12,166 bases of DNA, from contig JAABTR010000272.1 in assembly GCA_011389755.1 (NCBI GenBank), positions 1 through 12,166 of the forward strand. The letters run 5' to 3'. This DNA is from Deltaproteobacteria bacterium (GTDB lineage: Bacteria > Myxococcota_A > Polyangia > JAAYKL01). Shown here piece after piece: positions 1-6,540 of the stretch (the first letter of the stretch is position 1; each line of letters opens with the position of its first letter). The notes under the pieces were generated by a model. That model made no database searches. It had not been told where the DNA came from and worked only from the letters and a program-made list of their open reading frames with translations. The position numbers and the translations under genes were made by a program.

Positions 1-1071
1 CAATTCCTCTACTTCTCCGCAAAAAAAATCGAAGACAAATACAATAGCGATCTCTACATGCTCGACATGACCGGAGAAGCTCCGGCCCTCGTCCACCTCA
101 CGGACACCTCCGACATCGACGAGACCTCTCCCTCGTCGCCGCTGAGCAACGGCTTTCTCGTCTACGGGGATGGGGACAGCTCCGACGCCCAGTACTCCGA
201 TATTCGCTTTGTGTCCCTCGACGGGGACGGCCGCCCGGTCTCTAGCACAGACAAAGAGCTGATCCCGGCCGAGCGGCAAGACTGCGCGTTCTCCACGACC
301 AAGCTCGGCAAGGGCAGCCCGGCGGTCTCCCTCGACGGCACCGAGGTCGTCTTTGTGAACACATATGTCCACGACACCGATCTCGACGGTTGCCCCCTGG
401 TCGCCTACCGGCTCTCCCGCGCATCCATAATAGGCGCCGACGGCAACCTCGGCGCTACCGAAGACTTGGCCTGGGACACCGGCTTCGAGCCCGGCGCCTT
501 GGTCAACAAGCCGATGGCTCCGGTCTACCTCCACGACACCAAGCGCGTCGCCGTCGCCGTCTTCGGGCTCGACCAGCACCCCTTGAGCACCGAGATTCAA
601 ATCTGCACGGAGACCTGCGCGAGCCTCGGCGACTGGGATTGGCTGACATACCAGGCGATCTGGTCCAGCGTAAACGTGGCCCAGCGCTGCCTCGCGGCGA
701 ACCCGGTCGCAGACGAGATCGCCTTTTTCCGCCAGTTCCCCGGAACCGCATTCGAGTCGGGTGTCTACGCTTTGGGCGACATCGCCACCGCTTCGGGGCA
801 CCCGATCTACGGGGACTACGGCGTGCTCGACACGACAGAGACCCTCGTTACGAACCTCGCGGGGGCACAGCATATAAGCTACGCCCAAAGGCCCCTCGCT
901 GTCTCGCCGGACGGCAGGCTCATCGCCGTCGCCATCACCTTCGTCACCAACGAGCTGCTCGATGAGCGCTACAGCGAGCTGGCCATTGTCGACAAAACAA
1001 CCGGCGCGCTGGTCGCAAATTTCGGATTCGAGAAGGAACTACGCGAAATAGACGGGCTACTCTGGCGTTAG
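1..1071 (+). CDS. PD40/TolB-like beta-propeller protein, 3' part (5' end outside window)
   Basis: The reading frame is open from the first base and stops with TAG at 1069-1071, giving 356 visible residues. The ATG at 58 is internal, because the codons before it already encode a PD40-type strand (LYFSAKK then SDLYMLDMTGE). Further PD40-like pieces are visible: SLDGTEVVFV near visible residue 110 and VSPDGRLIAVA near 301, both of the S-x-DG-x-x-(I/V)-A/V-F type found in TolB and related propellers. Five cysteines (visible residues 95, 131, 202, 206, 230), including a C-x3-C pair, suit a secreted or periplasmic protein with disulfides. There is no membrane helix in the visible part, and the signal peptide, if any, lies outside the window. 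Homologues often carry N-terminal lipoprotein signals and follow other envelope genes. The ligand or partner is unknown. I am fairly sure of the propeller class, not of the function. Confidence 0.75.
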   Translation, partial: QFLYFSAKKIEDKYNSDLYMLDMTGEAPALVHLTDTSDIDETSPSSPLSNGFLVYGDGDSSDAQYSDIRFVSLDGDGRPVSSTDKELIPAERQDCAFSTTKLGKGSPAVSLDGTEVVFVNTYVHDTDLDGCPLVAYRLSRASIIGADGNLGATEDLAWDTGFEPGALVNKPMAPVYLHDTKRVAVAVFGLDQHPLSTEIQICTETCASLGDWDWLTYQAIWSSVNVAQRCLAANPVADEIAFFRQFPGTAFESGVYALGDIATASGHPIYGDYGVLDTTETLVTNLAGAQHISYAQRPLAVSPDGRLIAVAITFVTNELLDERYSELAIVDKTTGALVANFGFEKELREIDGLLWR

Positions 1072-1255
1072 GTTCGCACCCGGTGTCGGCCCACGGGCCA
1101 TCCCTTTGCTCAGCGATCCGCGCCGGCGCGAACTCCAAGCCCCTTTTTCTGCGGGAACCAGCTTCTTTTCGCACCCGTTATTCGTCATCCCCGATCCCGT
1201 CGTATACTATTTTTGGATAAACAACGCCGTAAGCGAGGAGAATCGGGGCAATCAG
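1072..1255. other. Leader between propeller gene and TPR gene; palindrome and nested inverted repeats
   Basis: This 184-base gap holds no convincing gene. The TPR frame stays open back to a TTG at 1106, but the residues it would add look like untranslated leader. It contains GGCC-CACG-GGCC (1088-1099), a perfect 12-base palindrome CGCGCCGGCGCG (1119-1130), and 6-base arms GTTCGC (1072-1077) and GCGAAC (1128-1133) that enclose the first repeat and partly overlap the palindrome. A short T-run lies at 1144-1148, too far from the palindrome for a classical terminator. The more AT-rich part, 1200-1225, is the likeliest promoter location. Which of these elements is functional is unknown. Confidence 0.5.
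1203..1208 (+). promoter_or_regulatory. Possible -10 element (TATACT) for the TPR gene
   Basis: TATACT sits in the only AT-rich stretch of the leader, about 48 bases before the proposed GTG start. It matches TATAAT at five of six positions. No good TTGACA-like box is found 16 to 19 bases upstream, so this is only a candidate; an alternative sigma factor or activator would be needed to explain a weak -35. Confidence 0.25.
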
Positions 1256-4200
1256 GTGGAAGATCAAGACAAGCTGAAGCAAAGACAAGCCTGGCGAGAC
1301 GCCGTGGCCACCAATCTGGAGAAAACGGAGCAGCTGGCCGAGGCCTCCGACCGGGTCACTCTTCTGCTCGAGACGGCCGGGATCTTGGAACACGAGCTCG
1401 ATGATCCCCTCGAGGCCTTTTCACTCGTGCTCCGAGCGTTTTGGGAGATCCCCACCCGTGAAAAAACCATCGAGCAGCTCGAGCGCCTGGCGGACCTCAC
1501 GGATCAATGGCCAAGCGTCTACGCCACCGCAACCGACGCGCTGCAAAAGACCCCGGGCCGGACCGCCCAGATTCTTCTTTTGCTCCGAATAGGCAAGTGG
1601 TGCGCATCCAAGCTGGAGCAGCTCGACCACGCCTTTGGCTACTTCACCCAAGTTCTGCAGATGGATCCGGCAAACCTCGAAGCCTATCGAAACATCGCGG
1701 ACCTGTATGGAACGAGCCAGCAGTGGAGTGAGCTGGCGTCGGCGCTCGCGGTGGCGGCGTCCAACTGCCAAGACCCGGACGAGACCAAACAGTTTCTGTT
1801 CATCCGGGGCCGAGTCCTGGAACAGCACGTCGAAGACCCGGAGGAGGCCGGCGCCGCCTACGAAAGCGCCTGTGAAATCGATCCGGGGTATCGCAACGCT
1901 CTCAACGCCCTCGACGCGCTTTACGACCGGGAAAACAAGTGGTGGCAGCTCTTGACGGTGCTCGACCGAAAGCTGGACATCGCAGCCGATGACGATGAAA
2001 AGCTCGAGCTGCTCATGCGAAAGGGACAGCTCTTGTCGACGAAGGCCGACAACCACGAAGGCGCCGTGGACACTTACAACGACGCGCTGCGGCTGAGTGA
2101 GCGCTATCTGCCGGCGCTCGAAGCGCTGGAGAACACCTATCGCGCCGCGGATCAGCTGACCAAGGTCCGAGACGTGCTCGAGCAGCAGATCGAGGCTGCC
2201 CCTGACGACGTTAAAAGACTCGAGCGCTTGGCGACCCTCGCAAAGATGCTCGAAGAAACCCTCTGGGAACCGGTCCGGGCCGTCTCGACGTGGGAGAGAG
2301 TGCTCGAGATAGCCCCCAAGGATCGAGACGCGCTCGACGCCCTGATCCGGATTCATCGCAAGCGAAATAGCTTCGAGGAGCTGGCGCAGGCGCTCGAAAA
2401 GACCATCGAGGCTCGCGGCGACGACGGCGACGTCGACCAGTGGCGCCTCGAGCTCGGACACCTGCTCGTGGGCGAGCTCGAGCGACCCGAAAAGGCGCAA
2501 AAGTGGTTCGCCGAGGTCTTGGAGTCGAAGCCGAATCACCTAGGCGCCCTCGAGGGTCTGGCCGACGCTCAGCAGATGGCGCGGGAGTGGCAGGCGGCGC
2601 AGTCGACCCTCACACAGCTTTTAGCGCTGCTAGACGACGACGAGGCGAAAGCGGCTGTCAATTTCAGGCTCGGTTCTTTAAAGGCAAGCGAGCAAGACCT
2701 TCCGGGCGAAGCGATTGAATACTTTGCGCGAGTCATCGAAAACGATCCCCATCACCGAGAGGCCCTGCGGGCTCTTTGCGACCTCTATCTCAAGACACAG
2801 GACCTAGGCGCCGCGGCCGAGGTGCTTCAAACCGAGTACGAGCTCGAAGAGTCGCCCAAAAAAAAGGCCGCCATCGGCGCTGAGCTTGGAAAAATCAGCC
2901 AAAGACGAGGGATGGAGGAGCACGCGCGCCGGTGGTTCGAGCAGGCCCTGGCCATCGACCCATTCAACGCACCGGCGGCCGGCCAGATGGCCGCGATCCA
3001 TCTCGCCGAAGGGACGTTCGACCAGGCTGTCGAACAGCTCGAGATGCTAATTAGGACCGAAGCCTACGACGATCCGGGGGAGCAGCAAAATTGCCTCGTG
3101 AACCTGGCTCGCGCCTACTTGGCGCTTGAAAAGACCGACAAAGCCGTCGAGGCGGCCGAAAAAGCCCATCAGCTGGATCCCGCCCATCACGCCTCGCTGC
3201 GCGCCCTGGGTGACGGGCTGTTTGGGGCGAAGCGGTGGGAAGAGGCGCTGACCGTCTATCAAAAGCTCGTCAAAGAGCAAGATGACTCCGGCGGCGAGGA
3301 TCGCGCCGAGCTTTTTTTCCGCAAGGCGTGGATCTTCTACCATCTGAAAAAGTCGGGCCGCGCCATCTCTTCGCTCACCGAGGCGCTGTCTTTATCACCG
3401 GTGCATCGCCCATCGCTGGAGCTTATCATTAAAATTTTCAGCGAAAAAAAGAAGTACGCGGATGTGATCATCTATCAAAGACAGCTCGCGGGCTGCCTCG
3501 AGGGCGAGCAGCGCTTCGAGCTCACCGTGCAGATGGGCGATCTGGCCACCGAAAAACTCGATGACCACCCGATGGCGATACAGGCCTACGAGGAAGCCAT
3601 CAAGCTGGAGCCAAAAGACCGCCCAACGCTCCACAAGCTCCTGCCCCACTACCAAGCCACCGAGCAGTGGCCCGAGGTGGTCGACGTCATCTCGCGGATC
3701 CTAGAGACGCAGCCCGATCCTCTAGGCAGCGCCAGGCTTCACAAGTCGGCGGGGATCATTTACCGGGACAAGCTCGATGACAAGGAGCGCTCCGTCGAGT
3801 GCTTCAACGCCGCCCTCGATGCGAACCCCGACGATCACGACGTCTTTGTCACGCTCGTCGAGCTGCTCAGCGCCGCGGAGGACTGGGAGAACCTGGAACG
3901 AAATTACCGCAGGATGCTCGAACGCGTTCGAGGAGGTCGAAAGGATCGAGGAGCCGAGCTGTGGCATGCCCTCGGCGAGCTTTTTTTCTACCAGAATAAA
4001 GACTTCTCCTCGGCGATCGAAGCGTTCAAGGCGGCCGACGCCCTCGAGCCTCACAATCCGAGGCGCGAGGAGCTCTTGGCGAGTTGCTATTTCAATCTGC
4101 CCGACCGCGCCGAAGACGCCATCGCCGAGTACCGCAAGCTCGTAAAAGAGGACCCCAAAAACCCGGATCATTACAGGTTTTTGGGCAACCTGTTCAGCCA

Positions 4201-5134
4201 GACCAGCCGCCTCGACGAGGCCTGGAATGTCTCGGCGGCCCTGGTCGCCCAAGCCAAGGCCAACTCCAAAGAACAGGGGTTCTACCTCGGCAGGAGACCA
4301 AAGAACTTCAGTCACTCGACATCCCATCTGACTCAGGAGCAGTGGCGAGCGCAGATCGCCCACCCCGACGACGACCCTCTGATCGCCAAGATCTTCTCGG
4401 TGATCACTCCGGCGTTCATTTTGAAGATGGAGCAGCCCCTCAAGGCCTACGGGCTCAAGAAGCGCAACAAGGTGACCTTCGAAGACGACTCCCAGGTGGC
4501 CAGCATCTACTACAGAGCTGCTCAGCTGCTCGGCTTGACCTTCGTCCCCGAGCTGTATATCAAGCCCGCCGACTCGGCTCCTTTTAGCTACGCGCTCTCG
4601 GATCCCCCGGCATCCGTGGTGGGAAAATCGTTCGTTGACATGCACGCGCCCGGGGAGCTTCTCTTCGCCATCACAAAACACCTGGCGTACAACCGGCCCG
4701 GTCGTCAGATCCGGTGGATCATCAGCGCCAAGGGTGAGCTCAAGATGGTCCTCGTAGCGGCGATGAAGATCTGCGTGCCCAGCCTCGAGATGCCCGAGAG
4801 AAAACAGTCGGTCGTCGACACCTATATCGGGTCCCTGACTCAGATTTTGTCTCACGAGCAGATAGATGACCTGCGCGAGGCGGCTATCACCTTGGCTCAC
4901 CGGGAGGAGCTCCCCTCGATCAGGCGCTGGACCGCGGGCCTCGAGCACACGGCATGTCGAGCTGCGCTGCTCCTGGGCGGTGATTCGTGCGAGACGATTC
5001 AACTGACAAAGGACCATCACTTCGACGCCAACGCGTCCGCGCTGGCCGCCGATCTGTTGGCCTTTGGGGTCTCAAAGGAGTACGCGGAGCTGCGGCAAGC
5101 CCTGGGGCTCGGCGTCGAAAAGATCGCCCCTTAG
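1256..5134 (+). CDS. Large TPR-repeat protein with conserved C-terminal non-TPR domain
   Basis: This is 1292 residues from a GTG start. The only other in-frame start upstream is a TTG at 1106, and the extra residues look non-coding. A GAGGAG lies at 1235-1240, though 15 bases from GTG is long; GGGG at 1245-1248 is an alternative weak site. Residues of about 30-1005 are a continuous alpha-helical repeat array. Units of the type D-P-x2-A-x3-Y-x2-A-L-x3-P alternate with A-L-x2-L-x2-L-Y helices ending in W or F, roughly a dozen pairs. From about residue 1019 a different domain begins (DDDPLIAKIFSVITPA, VPELYIKP, LLFAITKHLAYNRPG, ELKMVLVAAMKI). From memory this pattern recurs at the end of large myxobacterial TPR proteins. 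There is no signal peptide or membrane helix, so a cytoplasmic scaffold is likely. Partners are unknown. It converges with the lipoprotein gene after 31 bases. Confidence 0.9.
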   Translation: MEDQDKLKQRQAWRDAVATNLEKTEQLAEASDRVTLLLETAGILEHELDDPLEAFSLVLRAFWEIPTREKTIEQLERLADLTDQWPSVYATATDALQKTPGRTAQILLLLRIGKWCASKLEQLDHAFGYFTQVLQMDPANLEAYRNIADLYGTSQQWSELASALAVAASNCQDPDETKQFLFIRGRVLEQHVEDPEEAGAAYESACEIDPGYRNALNALDALYDRENKWWQLLTVLDRKLDIAADDDEKLELLMRKGQLLSTKADNHEGAVDTYNDALRLSERYLPALEALENTYRAADQLTKVRDVLEQQIEAAPDDVKRLERLATLAKMLEETLWEPVRAVSTWERVLEIAPKDRDALDALIRIHRKRNSFEELAQALEKTIEARGDDGDVDQWRLELGHLLVGELERPEKAQKWFAEVLESKPNHLGALEGLADAQQMAREWQAAQSTLTQLLALLDDDEAKAAVNFRLGSLKASEQDLPGEAIEYFARVIENDPHHREALRALCDLYLKTQDLGAAAEVLQTEYELEESPKKKAAIGAELGKISQRRGMEEHARRWFEQALAIDPFNAPAAGQMAAIHLAEGTFDQAVEQLEMLIRTEAYDDPGEQQNCLVNLARAYLALEKTDKAVEAAEKAHQLDPAHHASLRALGDGLFGAKRWEEALTVYQKLVKEQDDSGGEDRAELFFRKAWIFYHLKKSGRAISSLTEALSLSPVHRPSLELIIKIFSEKKKYADVIIYQRQLAGCLEGEQRFELTVQMGDLATEKLDDHPMAIQAYEEAIKLEPKDRPTLHKLLPHYQATEQWPEVVDVISRILETQPDPLGSARLHKSAGIIYRDKLDDKERSVECFNAALDANPDDHDVFVTLVELLSAAEDWENLERNYRRMLERVRGGRKDRGAELWHALGELFFYQNKDFSSAIEAFKAADALEPHNPRREELLASCYFNLPDRAEDAIAEYRKLVKEDPKNPDHYRFLGNLFSQTSRLDEAWNVSAALVAQAKANSKEQGFYLGRRPKNFSHSTSHLTQEQWRAQIAHPDDDPLIAKIFSVITPAFILKMEQPLKAYGLKKRNKVTFEDDSQVASIYYRAAQLLGLTFVPELYIKPADSAPFSYALSDPPASVVGKSFVDMHAPGELLFAITKHLAYNRPGRQIRWIISAKGELKMVLVAAMKICVPSLEMPERKQSVVDTYIGSLTQILSHEQIDDLREAAITLAHREELPSIRRWTAGLEHTACRAALLLGGDSCETIQLTKDHHFDANASALAADLLAFGVSKEYAELRQALGLGVEKIAP

Positions 5135-5165
5135 CGTCGCCGCGAGGCGCGATCGCAGGCGGGAT

Positions 5166-6395
5166 TCACTGCGCCTCCACCATCATCCAGTAGTCGCCGA
5201 TATCGTTGTCGAATCCGGTCACCTGAACCCAGACCGTCTCGTCCAGAGCCTCGAACGCGACCCACGGCTGGAACTCGGACACGCCGGTGCGAGCCAAGCC
5301 GGGGTAGGCGGTCTCCTCGTCGGCGCGCAGCACGCTCATTCTGAGATCCAGGGTGGGCGCCGGGTCCGTGTGCACCGGATGGTACCCGTAGCCCTCCGCG
5401 TAGAGCCGATAGCTCGTCCCCACGGCCGCGTCGAACCGCAGCCAGTCCCCGTCCAGATCGACGATGGAGAGCCTGCCCTGGACCCACGTGCCCTCCTCGA
5501 GGATCTTCACCGCCGGATCCGCGGCGCCGATCACCGCGACCGGTGAGAGGCCCGACTCGCCCAAGCTGTTCGACGCGGTGACGTGGAAGTAATAGAGCAC
5601 CTGGTTCGTCAAACCGTCCGCGATCCCCTGGTTGGCCCCTTCGACAGGAGAGGACGCTCCGTCCGCCTGCCCGGTCGCGCCGAAGTCCGCGCCGGCCCGG
5701 TAGTAGATGGTGTACGCGTCAGCCCCCGAAACCGGGTTCCAGCGCAGCTCCACCTGGCCGTCGTCCGTCGAGATCACCACCACCCCCGTGGGCGCCTCGG
5801 GCACGGCGAATGGGGCGGTCGGCACGGCCGAGAGCACGTCGCTGAAACTCGACTCGACGACGCCGTTCACGCCGGTCACCGCGACGGCGTACGTGGTGCC
5901 GTTGTCGAGCCCTTCTATGACGTGAGACGACTTATACAGCCCGGCGGGGATCCCCTCGATCACGTCGGTGTAGTCCCAGGGACCGAGGGTCGTCGAGGCC
6001 TCCTTGTAATACAGATTGTAGGTCTTCGCCTCGTCGGTCTCGTACCACTGGACCGAGATCGACTGATCCGAAGCGACCGCCGCGATGATCTCCGGCGGTG
6101 CGAGATGGGCCGGTCCAATGTCGCTGTCCGAATCGACGCCGGAATCGAGGACCGTATCGGAGCCGGAGTCGCCGCCCACCTCGGGGCCGGAATCCACGGC
6201 CGTATCGGAGCCTGCGCCGTCGCCGGTGTGCGTGTCCCCGTCCGTGTCGACGTCACCGCCGGCTGAATCGAGATCGCCGCTGCTCGAATCGACCACCATC
6301 TCTTCGTCGCCCTCATCGCGGGCGGGCCGCTCCTTTGAGACGGCGCACGCCGCCAACAGCATTGCCACAGCGCACCAAACCATGCCCTTATTCAT
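5166..6395 (-). CDS. Surface lipoprotein: acidic stalk, two fibronectin type III domains, PPC-like domain
   Basis: This is 409 residues. The ATG at 6395 is preferred over one 14 codons upstream, because AAGGAG lies 7 bases before it and the protein then opens with a short signal peptide ending in a lipobox L14-A15-A16-C17. Residues 27-94 form an Asp/Ser/Gly-rich linker with about 22 acidic residues; no Lys or Arg occurs between R26 and K124. Two fibronectin type III-like modules follow, about 98-192 (SISVQWYE, TYNLYYKE, YAVAVTGVNG) and 199-291 (QVELRWNPV, YTIYYRAG, YYFHVTASNS). Residues of about 297-409 resemble a bacterial pre-peptidase C-terminal (PPC) jelly roll (DLDGDWLRFDAAVGTSYRL, then TVWVQVTGFD). 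No enzyme domain is present. By analogy with similar proteins it probably displays adhesion or scaffold domains at the outer membrane; position +2 after the Cys is Val, so there is no inner-membrane retention signal. Function is inferred from domains only. Confidence 0.9.
   Translation of the reverse strand: MNKGMVWCAVAMLLAACAVSKERPARDEGDEEMVVDSSSGDLDSAGGDVDTDGDTHTGDGAGSDTAVDSGPEVGGDSGSDTVLDSGVDSDSDIGPAHLAPPEIIAAVASDQSISVQWYETDEAKTYNLYYKEASTTLGPWDYTDVIEGIPAGLYKSSHVIEGLDNGTTYAVAVTGVNGVVESSFSDVLSAVPTAPFAVPEAPTGVVVISTDDGQVELRWNPVSGADAYTIYYRAGADFGATGQADGASSPVEGANQGIADGLTNQVLYYFHVTASNSLGESGLSPVAVIGAADPAVKILEEGTWVQGRLSIVDLDGDWLRFDAAVGTSYRLYAEGYGYHPVHTDPAPTLDLRMSVLRADEETAYPGLARTGVSEFQPWVAFEALDETVWVQVTGFDNDIGDYWMMVEAQ
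6138..6212 (-). repeat. 48-base-period direct repeat encoding the acidic stalk
   Basis: Two 27-base copies (6138-6164 and 6186-6212) differ at three positions and start 48 bases apart. They begin GCCGGAATC and end CCGTATCGGAGCC on the + strand. The period equals 16 codons, so the repeat stays in frame. In the protein it appears as GSDTAVDSG followed 16 residues later by GSDTVLDSG. This is consistent with growth of the linker by in-frame duplication. Confidence 0.75.
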
Positions 6396-6402
6396 CGCCA
6401 CA

Positions 6403-6408
6403 CTCCTT
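6403..6408 (-). promoter_or_regulatory. Ribosome binding site deciding the lipoprotein start
   Basis: AAGGAG on the - strand is 7 bases from the ATG at 6395. The in-frame ATG at 6437 has no comparable site and would add a charged stretch in front of the signal peptide, so 6395 is the start. Confidence 0.85.
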
Positions 6409-6413
6409 GACTC

Positions 6414-6435
6414 GTGTCTGTTAATCTGGAGACAC
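6414..6435 (-). promoter_or_regulatory. Inverted repeat in the lipoprotein leader
   Basis: Perfect 6-base arms GTGTCT and AGACAC are separated by 10 bases and can gain one G-U pair in RNA. The element ends 5 bases before the Shine-Dalgarno site. It could be a leader hairpin or a dimeric-regulator operator. There is no T-run after it, so it is not a terminator. Confidence 0.4.
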
Positions 6436-6457
6436 ATCCTGCCAGCTTTAAAAAAAA

Positions 6458-6463
6458 ATCATA
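6458..6463 (-). promoter_or_regulatory. Possible -10 element (TATGAT) of the lipoprotein gene
   Basis: On the - strand TATGAT is followed by a nine-base T-run and an AAAG, about 63 bases before the start codon. It matches TATAAT at five of six positions. A clear -35 box is not visible at the standard spacing. Because a terminator ends the M16 unit upstream, the lipoprotein gene needs its own promoter in 6436-6521. Confidence 0.3.
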
Positions 6464-6521
6464 ACGAAAAATCCCCTGGATGGTTGCGAACGAAACCGTT
6501 GTGATTTGAAAGAAGCCCCCC

Positions 6522-6539
6522 AAAAAGGCGATCTTCGCC
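6522..6539 (-). terminator. Intrinsic terminator after the M16 gene
   Basis: On the - strand GGCGA-AGA-TCGCC is followed at once by TTTTT. The perfect 5-base GC-rich stem starts one base after the M16 stop codon (6541-6543). The stem is short but its position and the T-run fit a rho-independent terminator. It splits M16 and the lipoprotein gene into separate transcripts. Confidence 0.7.
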
Positions 6540-6540
6540 G

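Noticed and set aside
390..965. Arg-rich 191-residue frame overlapping the propeller gene
   Set aside because: The composition (Arg/Pro-rich) is typical of an off-frame reading of GC-rich DNA, and the propeller frame is open across the same bases.
2858..2866. In-frame A AAA AAG slippery heptamer in the TPR gene, with a TGA in the -1 frame at 2881, as in dnaX frameshifting
   Set aside because: The same heptamer occurs again near 3444 in another lysine run, the downstream stem (GCCG/CGGC) is only four bases and too close, and there is no clear upstream Shine-Dalgarno-like enhancer. Ordinary lysine codons explain it.
3722..5020. 432-residue open frame antisense to the TPR gene (and a 372-residue one at 1421-2539)
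   Set aside because: These are shadows of a GC-rich coding strand. The sense frame has clear TPR repeats and the antisense products show no recognisable domain or ribosome site.
5135..5165. Hairpin CGCC-GCGA-GGCG between the convergent TPR and lipoprotein genes as a bidirectional terminator
   Set aside because: The stem is only four bases and no T-run follows on either strand. It may contribute but cannot be called.
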